Below, in pieces: positions 7,821 to 16,100 of a stretch of DNA of 27,908 bases; within the stretch, counting starts at the first letter, position 1; every line of letters starts with the position of its first letter. The translations under genes were made by a program, and so were the position numbers. Location: positions 1 through 27,908 of the forward strand of contig CALBJC010000051.1 of NCBI GenBank assembly GCA_937892655.1. The letters run 5' to 3'. Under the pieces are notes generated by a model. The model worked only from the letters and a program-made list of their open reading frames with translations. It was not told the origin of the DNA and did no database searches. The stretch comes from an uncultured Clostridia bacterium (lineage in GTDB: Bacteria; Bacillota; Clostridia; Oscillospirales; Ruminococcaceae).

Positions 7821-8474
7821 ATGAACAGAGAAGATTTTAAAAAGCATATAAAATCTGCATATTCAGTTTTGCCCGATAACCCATTTTCAGAGCTTGAAAC
7901 AGAGGTTTTCAGGCATCAGTCAAATAAAAAATGGTTTGCGCTTTTAATGCAGATTTCAAAAAGAAAGCTAGGGCTTGACAGCGACGAGATAATAGACGTT
8001 GTAAACTTAAAATGCGATACTTTGATGATAGGCTCTGTCCGTCTTGAAAAGGGAGTATATCCTGCATATCATATGAATAAACAAAACTGGATTACAGTAG
8101 CGCTTGATAACTCTGCTGATGATGATTTGGTAAAAATGCTTGTTGATATTAGCTATGAGCTTACTATGCCAAAGCCAAAGCTCACAAAAGAGCAAAAAGC
8201 CCAAAAACGTCAGCAAGAAAAGAAAGAACAGCTAGAGCGCATTACAAAAATGGAAAACTATTTTGATACAGTATCAGATGTAATAGAATCAAACCCCGAC
8301 AGCATAACCGATGATATCGAAATAGTAAATATGATAGAAGCGCTCAAAAACTATACCGACAGCGGCTTGTGGCTTTTAGATTTCAAAGCCGATGAAGCAA
8401 AAAAGCTCCCCCGCGATTTAAAAAGGGGAGTGTTGTCGGAAGATGGTTTATATAATCTGCTTATGTCGGTGTAA
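7821..8474 (+). CDS. MmcQ/YjbR-like protein fused to a DUF4298-like C-terminal domain
   Basis: A 217-residue protein in two parts. Residues 1-115 resemble the MmcQ/YjbR (CyaY-like fold) domain, with the end block NKQNWITVAL typical of that family. A highly charged linker (about 117-138, rich in K, E, Q) follows. Residues about 138-217 look like DUF4298: an initial RITKMENYFD helix, a central L-x-x-Y-x-x-SGLWLLDF block and the strongly conserved end LPRDLKRGVLSEDGLYNLL. DUF4298 is more often a stand-alone protein of about 90-100 residues, so this is a fusion. Neither domain has an established biochemical role. It is the second gene after the VOC protein. Confidence 0.75.
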   Translation: MNREDFKKHIKSAYSVLPDNPFSELETEVFRHQSNKKWFALLMQISKRKLGLDSDEIIDVVNLKCDTLMIGSVRLEKGVYPAYHMNKQNWITVALDNSADDDLVKMLVDISYELTMPKPKLTKEQKAQKRQQEKKEQLERITKMENYFDTVSDVIESNPDSITDDIEIVNMIEALKNYTDSGLWLLDFKADEAKKLPRDLKRGVLSEDGLYNLLMSV

Positions 8475-8503
8475 TTGATTTACAACAAAAAATGGAGGTT
8501 ATT

Positions 8504-8707
8504 ATGCGTAAGTGTGTCAGATGTAATACAGCAATGATTGAAGATTGTGGAATTAAAGTTAAAGGTGCAGCTTATGGTTTAGTTTTAACTGATGATGAAA
8601 ACAAATGGTGGGGTGGGCGAATGGAGCAACCTAAAGTCGCCATCTGCCCTAAATGTGGAGAGGTATCTATTTATTTGGAGAATGTAGAGAAATTAAAAGA
8701 TAAATAA
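8504..8707 (+). CDS. Small zinc-ribbon protein
   Basis: A 67-residue protein with two CxxC knuckles: C4-x-x-C7 and C48-PK-C51, which would bind one Zn2+ in a ribbon. Between them is a glycine- and tryptophan-rich stretch (KWWGGRM). The start at MRKCVRC is set by a strong TGGAGGTT ribosome binding site 4 bp before the ATG; four upstream codons in frame are discarded. Similar short nucleic-acid-binding-type zinc ribbons are common in Clostridia, but the role is unknown. It lies 29 bp after the YjbR fusion gene and before a strong terminator, so it is probably the last gene of that transcript. Confidence 0.75.
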   Translation: MRKCVRCNTAMIEDCGIKVKGAAYGLVLTDDENKWWGGRMEQPKVAICPKCGEVSIYLENVEKLKDK

Positions 8708-8738
8708 GTATCCTTCAATCCCGATTTAGCTATCAAAA

Positions 8739-8776
8739 AATCCCCTGTGAAGATTTCTTCACAGGGGATTTTATAT
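8739..8776. terminator. Strong bidirectional terminator
   Basis: A perfect 14-bp stem (8739-8752 with 8757-8770), ATTT loop, flanked by A-runs on the left and T-runs on the right. It separates the convergent zinc-ribbon and histidine-phosphatase genes. Confidence 0.9.
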
Positions 8777-8778
8777 GT

Positions 8779-9462
8779 TTACATCTGATAAGAAACACCC
8801 TCAGATTTTATATGCTTAGCGTCATTTGCAAGCTCGATCATCGGTGTTGTCAAAGCGCCCTTTTCATCAGAAAGGCTTAAAACTGTAATTGCTGTAAAAT
8901 CGGGGCAGATAGCTCTGCAAAGATAGAAAAACGGTAAATTCAGAAGATGTGATAAAAGAGCAGATGAAGAGCCGCCGTGTGAAAACAGCGCAATAGTTCT
9001 GCTTGTGTCATCAGAAACTACTCTGTAGTTTGTACCCTCTCTTTTGTATCCAAGGCTCAAAAGCCATTCATCAGCGTTTTTTGCTACTCGCTCAAGCTCA
9101 GAAAATACAACATTGTTGCAAAATTCATCATTCTTTGTCCACTCAGTGTCCATCAGCGAATAGCCCTTTGAGAGCGCATAAAGCGAGGTATCCCAGGGGT
9201 GACCGTCCTTGTAAACGGGCTTGCCGTCAATAGAGCCCCAGCGTATTTCTCTCATAAAATCTATAACCTCAACATCCTTTTTGAGAATGTCAGCAGTATA
9301 CTGCGCTGTCTGCCTTGCTCTGCCAAAAGGTGAGGAGTAAATCTTTTCAATACCCTCATTTTTAAGCCTTACAGCCGCACTTTTAGCCTGCTTGTGACCA
9401 AGCTCTGTCAGAGAGTCAGTAGTATAATCAGGGTGCCCGTGTCTTACAAGAATAATTTTCAT
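8779..9462 (-). CDS. Histidine phosphatase superfamily protein (phosphoglycerate-mutase-like)
   Basis: A 227-residue cytosolic enzyme of the branch-1 histidine phosphatases. R7-H8-G9 in LVRHGHPD supplies the phosphohistidine nucleophile. SSPFGRARQTA (around 43-53) gives the conserved arginine, MREIRWG the acidic general acid/base region, and SHGGSS (H162) the second catalytic histidine. The start is supported by GAGGTG 8 bases upstream. Physiological substrate is unknown: relatives dephosphorylate sugars, cobalamin precursors or phosphoproteins. It is a single-gene transcript with its own promoter (9492-9520). Confidence 0.85.
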   Translation of the reverse strand: MKIILVRHGHPDYTTDSLTELGHKQAKSAAVRLKNEGIEKIYSSPFGRARQTAQYTADILKKDVEVIDFMREIRWGSIDGKPVYKDGHPWDTSLYALSKGYSLMDTEWTKNDEFCNNVVFSELERVAKNADEWLLSLGYKREGTNYRVVSDDTSRTIALFSHGGSSSALLSHLLNLPFFYLCRAICPDFTAITVLSLSDEKGALTTPMIELANDAKHIKSEGVSYQM

Positions 9463-9491
9463 ATCTTTTCACCTCGTAATGCTTTTATAAA

Positions 9492-9520
9492 AGTATATCA
9501 CAAAACCTGTCATAAGTAAA
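9492..9520 (-). promoter_or_regulatory. Promoter of the histidine phosphatase gene
   Basis: Minus strand: -35 TTTACT, 17-bp spacer, TGA plus -10 TATACT. It begins directly beyond the terminator of the glycosidase operon. Confidence 0.6.
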
Positions 9521-9549
9521 TAAAAAAGCCACAGTTTGATACTGTGGCT
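9521..9549 (-). terminator. Terminator of the GH5-GH43 operon
   Basis: A 9-bp perfect stem AGCCACAGT/ACTGTGGCT with a TTGAT loop, followed on the minus strand by six T residues. It lies 10 bp after the GH43 stop. Confidence 0.85.
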
Positions 9550-9559
9550 AAAATTATGC

Positions 9560-10882
9560 TTATTTCATAAAAACAAAGCTTTCAAGCTCAAATAAATGTC
9601 TGTCCTTATACCAGTCAACAAACCAGCCTGTGTAGTTATGCTCGATTACAAAAAATACCGAATGTCTGCCCGTAACGTTTTTAACAACAGTCGAGTAAAC
9701 TCCGCTTGCAGAGCCTATTGTACAGCGGCCAATCTCCTCGCCATCCTCGCCGTCGATTAAAATTCTGATAGTAGCATTACAGCCCGTACCATTTACCTTT
9801 GCAGAAAACTCCATAGTCTTTGAGCTGAAGTCTTCACCAAAGTCATAATACTTATAGCCGATAACAGCCCCAGGCTTTATGCTTGTAATAACTCTTGTAA
9901 AGCAGTCATGCTCTGTTACAAAGCAGCCACCTTTGAGAACACAAGCAATATCAGCGTTTGTAATCTTGTAAGGATTTAAAGACTCTTCAAAGCCTAAAGA
10001 TGTCATCTCAACCTGCGGGATAGTGCCGTCAGGTAAAATCTCAATTTTCTCAACACAAGCTCTGCGCGATGTGATTGTAGCATTAGTCATTCTGTGGTAG
10101 AAAATATACCACTGACCGTTTATACAGCATATCGAGCCGTGGTCGTTGCCTGCAGGGTAATCAATACCGTTGTCAACGATAGTACCTCTGTATTCAAAAG
10201 GCCCGAAAGGTGACTTTGATGTCATATATTCAAGTCTGTTACCCTTGTTAGGGGAGTAGATAAGGTAGTATGTATCGTTTACCTTTCTCATTGAGCAGGC
10301 TTCAAAAAATCCCTTTTCGCTGCTCTTGTCAGCAGGGATAATGTCAGGCTTGTAGGAATCGGCGATAACCTCATACATATTGCTCTTAAGTTCTGCCATG
10401 TATGACTTTTCAAAGCCGCAGTAAATGTAAACTCTGCTGTCATCGTCAACTAAAACGCCAGGGTCAACAAACGCACCGTTTTCAACCTTGTAGTCCTCGA
10501 TGCCGTCATACTTATACTGTGATAAAAGCTCAAAAGGCCCTTCAGGTCTGTCAGCAACCGCTACACAGCCCTTGTCCCATAAAATATAGCAGTAAAGGTA
10601 ATATTTGCCATCCTTTTCAACTGCGTCAGGCGCATAAAGAGGGTTATCTGTCCAGTCGGTATCAGATTTATGGTCTCTGTCATCACGGGTATGAAAAATA
10701 TCACCGTGACAAACCCAGTTTGTAAGGTCATCTAGGGGTGCTGACCAGACTTTTAATTTGTAGTCGCAGAAAGCGTCAGCTCCCGCATTATCGTGTGAGC
10801 CGTAAATATAAACTCTGTCGCCAAATACTCTTGGCTCTCCGTCAGGGATATACTCCCAACCTGGTAAAAATGGATTAGCCAT
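9560..10882 (-). CDS. GH43-family glycosidase with C-terminal beta-sandwich-like domain
   Basis: A 440-residue protein with a five-bladed propeller of GH43 type, a family of arabinofuranosidases and xylosidases that trim hemicellulose and pectin side chains. The three expected acidic residues are placed by motif: D14 in YIPDGEPRVF (general base), D140 in FVDPGVLVDDDS (pKa modulator) and E194 in GFFEACSMRK (general acid). Residues about 300-440 lie outside the propeller and look like a carbohydrate-binding-type beta-sandwich. No signal peptide is visible, so it is predicted cytoplasmic and to act on imported oligosaccharides. The ribosome binding site is GAGAGG. It follows the GH5 gene by 17 bp and shares its transcript. 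Exact substrate is not predictable. Confidence 0.88.
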   Translation of the reverse strand: MANPFLPGWEYIPDGEPRVFGDRVYIYGSHDNAGADAFCDYKLKVWSAPLDDLTNWVCHGDIFHTRDDRDHKSDTDWTDNPLYAPDAVEKDGKYYLYCYILWDKGCVAVADRPEGPFELLSQYKYDGIEDYKVENGAFVDPGVLVDDDSRVYIYCGFEKSYMAELKSNMYEVIADSYKPDIIPADKSSEKGFFEACSMRKVNDTYYLIYSPNKGNRLEYMTSKSPFGPFEYRGTIVDNGIDYPAGNDHGSICCINGQWYIFYHRMTNATITSRRACVEKIEILPDGTIPQVEMTSLGFEESLNPYKITNADIACVLKGGCFVTEHDCFTRVITSIKPGAVIGYKYYDFGEDFSSKTMEFSAKVNGTGCNATIRILIDGEDGEEIGRCTIGSASGVYSTVVKNVTGRHSVFFVIEHNYTGWFVDWYKDRHLFELESFVFMK

Positions 10883-10899
10883 ATTATCTACCTCTCAAC

Positions 10900-12114
10900 T
10901 TAGAATTTCTCTGAAAGCTCTGCAATAAGAGCCTTGTCTGACTCACTCTTTATCTGACAGTTATTTCTGTTGTAGAAGTTGTTTGATGTATCCCATAAAA
11001 CAGGAACAAATCCGTATTCGTGAAGCTTTGTGAGTACAATTTCAAGGCACTCAGTACTTTCCTTGTGCATAGCATTGCCTGCAAAGTTTGATGAAGGATA
11101 AACTGATGTTGTTTCACCTAAAAATACAGGGATACCCTTGTCTGTAAATGCCTTCTTGAGAAGCTTGCACTGGCTTTCAATGTAGTTTAACCATTCCTGA
11201 TTACCAATCTGATTGCTCCAGTACATAGCGTTGTCAACATAGTGAACAGAAACCATGATTCTGTCTGAAACTGTGTCTGTAGGCACTACAAATTCATCTG
11301 ATGTTGTAAGGTCGATATTTGTCCAGTAGCCCGAAACGATAAGAACACGCTCGGCGTTATTGCCGCCTGTTGCTCTTACAGCGTCAACGAATGTCTGATT
11401 GAGTGTGTTTGCAATCTTAAAGCCGTCTGCTCTTGAAGGCTCAACGAGCTTTCCGCTTTCATTAAACTGACCGCCGCCTAAGTATTCATTAAAGCCCTCA
11501 AAAACGAGTGAGTAAGGATAATCCTTGAATTCATTTGCAATCTGTGTCCAGAGGTTTGTAAAGATAGCTTCACAATCCTCAAGTGAATTTCTTCTTATAA
11601 TAAATTCATCAAAATGGTGAATGTTCAAAACTGTGTAAAGACCTGCATTCTGTGCGTAGTCAACGATTTCCTTTACTCTTGCCATATATTCAGCGTTGAT
11701 AGTAAAAGTACCGTCATTTTCCATCATATTGCCCCAGAAAACAGGGATACGGATTGTGTCAAATCCTGCGTCTGCGATACCGTCGATCATTCTCTGGGTA
11801 GTAACTGGTGCGCCCCATCTTGTTTCATAGTCAGAAGGTGTGTTACTGCCGCAAACAGGTATCCATTCATAAGTAATCTTTTCGCAGTTACCTGCCTCAT
11901 AAGCCTCCATGGTATTGCCGAGGTTAAGACCGATGTTCATAAGGTCAGCCATCTGCGTTGCTGTAATAACCTCATCTGAAACTGAAGGCGTCGAAGGTGC
12001 GCTGTCAGCATTTGTAGTTACCTTTGAGCTTTCGTCCTTAGCGCCGCAAGCACTAGTAAAAATCATAGTACCTGCAAGCATTGCCGCTAAAATTTTCTTT
12101 TTCAAGTTTTTCAT
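10900..12114 (-). CDS. GH5-family endoglucanase-like lipoprotein
   Basis: A 404-residue glycoside hydrolase family 5 enzyme, typically an endo-beta-1,4-glucanase or mannanase. The start at MKNLKKKILA is set by GGGAGG about 10 bases upstream; the longer frame adds 8 codons lacking one. A basic, hydrophobic signal ends at a lipobox-like T-S-A-C23, followed by an S/T/P-rich linker to about residue 45, so it is likely lipid-anchored on the cell surface. Catalytic residues are visible: E210 in EGFNEYLGG (acid/base) and E334 in VFLGETTSVY (nucleophile), with IGLNLGNTME and HHFDE as supporting family blocks. Surface cleavage by this enzyme followed by intracellular trimming by GH43 is a reasonable division of labour. 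Confidence 0.9.
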   Translation of the reverse strand: MKNLKKKILAAMLAGTMIFTSACGAKDESSKVTTNADSAPSTPSVSDEVITATQMADLMNIGLNLGNTMEAYEAGNCEKITYEWIPVCGSNTPSDYETRWGAPVTTQRMIDGIADAGFDTIRIPVFWGNMMENDGTFTINAEYMARVKEIVDYAQNAGLYTVLNIHHFDEFIIRRNSLEDCEAIFTNLWTQIANEFKDYPYSLVFEGFNEYLGGGQFNESGKLVEPSRADGFKIANTLNQTFVDAVRATGGNNAERVLIVSGYWTNIDLTTSDEFVVPTDTVSDRIMVSVHYVDNAMYWSNQIGNQEWLNYIESQCKLLKKAFTDKGIPVFLGETTSVYPSSNFAGNAMHKESTECLEIVLTKLHEYGFVPVLWDTSNNFYNRNNCQIKSESDKALIAELSEKF

Positions 12115-12137
12115 TTCAATACTTCCTCCCAAATACA

Positions 12138-12164
12138 AGAAAACGTTTTCACATACCTATTATA
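12138..12164 (-). promoter_or_regulatory. GH5 promoter -10 with overlapping cre-like operator
   Basis: On the minus strand a TATAAT box (12159-12164) is followed at about +1 by TGAAAACGTTTTCT (12151 to 12138). Its core GAAAACGTTTTC is a perfect 12-bp palindrome, and the 14-mer fits the catabolite-response element consensus of CcpA/LacI-family proteins at every position. Position at the start site implies repression by blocking initiation. The -35 is poorly defined. Confidence 0.65.
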
Positions 12165-12241
12165 TAACTGATATATATACTGTGCTAATCAAAAATTGCT
12201 GTGAACAATTCAATTATTGCTCTTTTGTATTTAAAAAACTA

Positions 12242-12270
12242 TTGAATACTTAAAAATATTGTGATATACT
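12242..12270 (+). promoter_or_regulatory. Promoter of the AraC-ABC exporter genes
   Basis: -35 TTGAAT (12242-12247), 17-bp spacer, TGA plus -10 TATACT (12265-12270). The AraC start codon lies 45 bp downstream. Confidence 0.65.
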
Positions 12271-12314
12271 AAAGAAAATCTAGCAATTTTTGAAAAGGAG
12301 GTTGAGTATAAAAT

Positions 12315-13154
12315 ATGAACAGCGTTCACAATACAGCGCCTGAAAGCCTGACATTTAGCAGAACTCCCTGCTTTTTGGTTTATGATAGTAATGAGTATAA
12401 AGAGTACAAAACTCATTGGCATAATGCAGTTGAGATAATAATGCCTACAGCGAACGTCTTTCCTGTAGTGTGTGAAAACAGTCAGTATCTTCTCAAAGAA
12501 AATAACATCCTCATAATCCCCGCAGGTCATCTACATAACTTAAAAGCGCAGAAGGGCAGAAGGATAATAATGCTCTGTGATAATATGATGCTAAAGGATA
12601 ATCCCGCTTTAGGCGAAATAAATATGCTTTTATCAGAGCCGATTCTGATTGATAATTCCTACAACAGCGATTTTACAAAAGAGCTATGTGCCATAATCTC
12701 TGATATGCTCAGAACCTTTGAAAACAACGCTCCTTTCTGTGAAACCATGCTGTATCAAAAGCTCATAAGCCTTTTTTTAAAAATATTGGAATACGAAAAA
12801 TTCAAAGGGGTAGAGGAGAATAAGTATTCTGACAAAATTGGTCTTATCAGAAAATATATCGACACGTATTTTGCATCTCCCATTACTCTTGACAGTATGG
12901 CAAACGCCATTGGCTACAGTAAATTTCATCTGTCAAGGCTTCTGAGTGCAAACGGTGTGTCATTTACCGATATGTTAAATTCAAGGCGCATAAAGGCCGC
13001 AGAGGTAATGCTCCATGATGAAAGCTGTTCTATCACTCAGGCTTGCATGAATACGGGTTTTACAAGTATCACAACCTTCAACCGTGCCTTTAAAAAGCAT
13101 AAGATGTGTACCCCTACAGAGTTCAGAGAAATGTACAGGGATAAGAATATATAA
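12315..13154 (+). CDS. AraC-family transcriptional regulator
   Basis: A 279-residue regulator. The N-terminal part is a cupin-like sensor (residues about 15-90, with THWHNAVEIIMP and NILIIPAGHLHNL typical of the sugar-binding barrel). The C-terminal part (about 178-277) has the double helix-turn-helix of AraC proteins: LDSMANAIGYSKFHLSRLL and SITQACMNTGFTSITTFNRAF, ending in a P-T-E-F-R recognition tail. AGGAGG lies 13 bases before the ATG, which is rather long spacing. It is divergent from the GH5-GH43 operon, so control of those genes by a plant-sugar signal is plausible, though not shown. It is followed by the ABC exporter after 27 bp. Confidence 0.88.
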   Translation: MNSVHNTAPESLTFSRTPCFLVYDSNEYKEYKTHWHNAVEIIMPTANVFPVVCENSQYLLKENNILIIPAGHLHNLKAQKGRRIIMLCDNMMLKDNPALGEINMLLSEPILIDNSYNSDFTKELCAIISDMLRTFENNAPFCETMLYQKLISLFLKILEYEKFKGVEENKYSDKIGLIRKYIDTYFASPITLDSMANAIGYSKFHLSRLLSANGVSFTDMLNSRRIKAAEVMLHDESCSITQACMNTGFTSITTFNRAFKKHKMCTPTEFREMYRDKNI

Positions 13155-13181
13155 TTATAAATTATGAAACGGAGTGATTTT

Positions 13182-15041
13182 ATGCCCCCAATGAATGGTC
13201 CAAGAAGACAAAGCTTTTTAACTGAAGAAGAAAAGCAAAATCGCCCTAAGGTTACAAAAAAGCTGCTTGGCAGAATTTTTTCATACCTAAAACCATACTG
13301 GAAGCAGATGCTTGTTGTAATGGTAGCGATTGCCGTATCATCAATATTAAACCTTATGCCGTCGGTTTTAACGGGTAAGATTATTGATGAAGGCCTTATC
13401 GGTCAGAGTATGAAAAAGCTGATACTGTTTATAGTATTATCCCTTGCAGTAACGCTTGGTGCAAACTTAATAGGTGTTTTGGAAAGCTATATGAATACCT
13501 GGATAGCCCAGCATATAACCTTTGATATGCGCAACAAGATGTATGCGCATCTTCAGAAAATGTCGCAGAGATTTTTTACATCAAATAATCAGGGCGATAT
13601 CATAACCCGAATGACAAGCGATATTTCAGGCGTTCAGCAGATTATTACCTCTACTCTTACAAGTATTCTTTCAAACTCCATTACCCTTATCGTAGCGCTT
13701 GTTGTAATGTTTAGACAAAGCTGGGTTCTGGCACTCGTAGGTATTGCTGTGATTCCGCTTTTTATCATCCCTACAAGAAGTGCGGGTAAAACAAGATGGT
13801 CAATAACAGCACAGTCGCAGGAATGCAGCGATAAAATAAACGGTATTTTAAATGAAACCATGTCTGTCAGCGGTCAGCTTTTGGTAAAGCTTTTTGGTAT
13901 GGAAAAGCAGGAGTATCAAAAGTATGAGGATGCTAACAAGCAGATGGTAAAGCTCAATATCAAAGAGGGTATGGCAGGCAGATGGTTTCGAGTAGTGCTC
14001 TCAACCTTTTCAGGCATCGGTCCTATGCTTTTGTATCTTGTAGGCGGTATTCTGATAATGCAGTTTGACAGCAGCCTTACTGTCGGTGATATTACAGTTT
14101 TGGTAGCCCTCTTAGGTAAAATGTACGGCCCTGTAAATCAGCTTTTGAATATTCAGGTTGACTGGATTCGTTCAATGGCTATGTTTACCCGTATTTTTGA
14201 ATACTTTGATATGCCCGTTGAAATCGAAAACGCCCCTGACGCTATCTGTCCGAAAGACAGAGCAAAGGGCGAGGTTGAGTTTGTGAACGTAGGCTTTTAT
14301 TACGATAAGGAAAGACAAATCCTTGCAGATGTAAACTTTACCCTTGAAAGCGGAAAGTGTATTGCTATAGTCGGTCCGTCAGGCTCAGGTAAGAGTACGC
14401 TTATAAATCTTATACCAAGACTATGGGATGTAACATCAGGCTGTGTAACATTTGATAATATTGATGTAAGAAAGCTAGACCTTGAATATCTCAGAAAAAA
14501 TATAGGTATCGTCAGTCAGGAAACCTATCTTTTCAACGGAACGATCCGTCAGAATCTCTTGTATGCAAAGCCTGATGCAACAGAGGAAGAGCTTATCGAG
14601 GCTTGTAAGAAAGCAAACATCTATGATTTTGTTCAAAGGCAGGAAACAGGCCTTGATACAGTAGTCGGCAACCGTGGCTTAAAGCTCTCAGGCGGTGAAA
14701 AACAGCGTATTTCAATAGCAAGAGTACTTCTCAAGAACCCTGCGCTTATGATTTTTGATGAAGCAACCTCAGCGCTTGACTCAATATCCGAGCAGAAAAT
14801 TCAGGATGCTATAGAGCCTTTGATCGCATCAAGAACAAGTATACTTATCGCTCACAGACTTTCAACGATCCTCGCTGCAGATGAAATCTTGGTAATAAAC
14901 AACGGTGTTATAGCCGAAAGAGGAACTCACGATGAGCTTGTAGCCCTCGGCGGAGTATATACCGAGCTTTACCAGACTCAGTTTGGAAAATCCCCCGAAG
15001 ATAATCCCGACCAGTTTGATTACACAGAAGGCGAAGAATAA
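13182..15041 (+). CDS. ABC exporter half-transporter (fused membrane and ATPase domains)
   Basis: A 619-residue type IV ABC exporter subunit that would act as a dimer. The start was moved to MPPMNGPRRQ, six codons inside the longest frame, because GGAGTG sits 7 bases before this ATG while the upstream ATG has no ribosome binding site. Residues about 30-330 carry the six transmembrane helices. The nucleotide-binding domain has Walker A GPSGSGKST (398-406), the Q-loop SQE, signature LSGGEKQR (502-509), Walker B ALMIFDE with catalytic E527, D-loop SALD and H-loop H558. All catalytic residues are intact. Such proteins export drugs, lipids or peptides; cargo is unknown. It is co-transcribed with the AraC gene. 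Confidence 0.93.
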   Translation: MPPMNGPRRQSFLTEEEKQNRPKVTKKLLGRIFSYLKPYWKQMLVVMVAIAVSSILNLMPSVLTGKIIDEGLIGQSMKKLILFIVLSLAVTLGANLIGVLESYMNTWIAQHITFDMRNKMYAHLQKMSQRFFTSNNQGDIITRMTSDISGVQQIITSTLTSILSNSITLIVALVVMFRQSWVLALVGIAVIPLFIIPTRSAGKTRWSITAQSQECSDKINGILNETMSVSGQLLVKLFGMEKQEYQKYEDANKQMVKLNIKEGMAGRWFRVVLSTFSGIGPMLLYLVGGILIMQFDSSLTVGDITVLVALLGKMYGPVNQLLNIQVDWIRSMAMFTRIFEYFDMPVEIENAPDAICPKDRAKGEVEFVNVGFYYDKERQILADVNFTLESGKCIAIVGPSGSGKSTLINLIPRLWDVTSGCVTFDNIDVRKLDLEYLRKNIGIVSQETYLFNGTIRQNLLYAKPDATEEELIEACKKANIYDFVQRQETGLDTVVGNRGLKLSGGEKQRISIARVLLKNPALMIFDEATSALDSISEQKIQDAIEPLIASRTSILIAHRLSTILAADEILVINNGVIAERGTHDELVALGGVYTELYQTQFGKSPEDNPDQFDYTEGEE

Positions 15042-15042
15042 A

Positions 15043-15080
15043 AACACCCCCGCTGTACTATCTACAGCGGGGGTTATTTA
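15043..15080. terminator. Bidirectional terminator
   Basis: An 11-bp GC-rich perfect stem CCCCCGCTGTA/TACAGCGGGGG (15047-15073) with a CTATC loop, A-rich on the left and T-rich on the right, lies between the convergent exporter and GNAT genes. Confidence 0.9.
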
Positions 15081-15551
15081 TAGCTTACAAACCATTATAT
15101 ATTCTTCATCATTTTCATCAAATATCTCAAAGCCGACCTTTTTATACATCCTCACAGCGTAGTTTGCCTTCTGAACAGCAAGAGAAGCCTTTTTGTAACC
15201 TCTTGCCCTGAGCTCTTTTAGCATTCTCTCCATAAGGGCAGTACCTATCCCGAAATTGCGGTATTCCTTATAAAGTGAAATAGCAAAAGAGGGGATACCC
15301 TGAGCTATATGCCCGTAGTCATTCATATCCCTTACCCATACAGCTCCGACTATTTTTTCACCGACCTGCGCTACAAAGCATATATCGTCATCTCTTTTGC
15401 CAAAGTCCTCAACATAAACCTGCAAATCAGGCTGACTTATAATCTCTCTGGGCGGAGCTTTTACGCCATCGGGTATGAAGATAGCCTCGTATAAAAAATC
15501 GTCTAAAAGATAAATTTCGTTATTTTCAATTTTTCTTATAATGTATTCCAT
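15078..15551 (-). CDS. GNAT-family N-acetyltransferase
   Basis: A 157-residue acetyl-CoA-dependent N-acyltransferase. Motif A is clear, EYRNFGIGTALMERMLKEL, with the R/Q-x-x-G-x-G/A pyrophosphate-binding loop; motif B follows as ANYAVRMYKKVGFEIF, the usual Y-x-K-x-GF end of the fold. The acceptor substrate is unknown. There is only a weak ribosome binding site, and the gene starts 4 bp after the stop of the C_GCAxxG_C_C gene, so translation is probably coupled to that gene. Length is normal for the family. Confidence 0.87.
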   Translation of the reverse strand: MEYIIRKIENNEIYLLDDFLYEAIFIPDGVKAPPREIISQPDLQVYVEDFGKRDDDICFVAQVGEKIVGAVWVRDMNDYGHIAQGIPSFAISLYKEYRNFGIGTALMERMLKELRARGYKKASLAVQKANYAVRMYKKVGFEIFDENDEEYIMVCKL

Positions 15552-15555
15552 ATTA

Positions 15556-15996
15556 TTACTGATTTTCTTTAATGATCCTCTGTGCGATATTTGCTGCTGA
15601 CTCTACCATCTTAGGGCAGAATTCAAAAAACAGCTTGTTTTCGAGCGCATACTCAACGCCCTCTTTTGTAGTAATATCACAGCCGAGTAGCTTATTGCAG
15701 ATATAATCGCCATTCTCCTTTTTAAATTCGTCTAAAAATCTTACAGCAACCTCATTTGATTTTAATCTGCTCTGTTTATCCGTAATGTCAGCCTGACCAA
15801 ACTTCAGCCCCAGCGCCATCAATGCGCCCGTACAAGCGCCGCATACCTCGCCCTTTCTCATACCGCTGCCAAAACAGGTACCGATTTTAAGAGCAGTCTT
15901 TTCATCTAGTCCCAGCTCAGGCGCAAAGGTTGCAAATACAGCCTGAGAGCACAAAAATCCTTTTTCAAAAAAACTGCGTGCAATTTCACCCTTCAT
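15556..15996 (-). CDS. C_GCAxxG_C_C family redox-type protein
   Basis: A 146-residue protein of the Cys-rich C_GCAxxG_C_C family, proposed to be redox-active or metal-binding. Start at MKGEIARSFF because GGAGGGG stands 7 bases upstream. Conserved positions seen: C16 in LCSQAV, C41 in GTCFGSGM, C52 and C55 in VCGACTGALMALGL, C100 and C106 in CNKLLGCD, and C127 in FCPKMV. Seven of the family's cysteines are thus present. No enzymatic activity is established for the family. It heads a two-gene transcript with the GNAT gene and is divergent from the MerR regulator. Confidence 0.85.
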   Translation of the reverse strand: MKGEIARSFFEKGFLCSQAVFATFAPELGLDEKTALKIGTCFGSGMRKGEVCGACTGALMALGLKFGQADITDKQSRLKSNEVAVRFLDEFKKENGDYICNKLLGCDITTKEGVEYALENKLFFEFCPKMVESAANIAQRIIKENQ

Positions 15997-16021
15997 TTTT
16001 ATCCCCTCCATTGTTTTTGAA

Positions 16022-16050
16022 ATTATATCATACTATAAATTAAAATACAA
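16022..16050 (-). promoter_or_regulatory. Promoter of the C_GCAxxG_C_C-GNAT genes
   Basis: Minus strand: -35 TTGTAT, 17-bp spacer, TGA plus -10 TATAAT, 26 bp before the start codon. Confidence 0.7.
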
Positions 16051-16100
16051 CAGTTACTTTTATTTTAAGAAAAAATATGTTATAATTTTTCAAAAACCTA

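Noticed and set aside
10402..10725. Plus-strand frame of 107 codons opposite the GH43 gene
   Set aside because: Low-complexity, Cys/His/Gln-rich composition typical of an antisense shadow; GH43 catalytic motifs lie on the other strand.
11614..12253. Two overlapping plus-strand frames opposite GH5 (121 and 114 codons)
   Set aside because: They cover the GH5 signal peptide, active-site region and promoter in antisense and lack ribosome binding sites.
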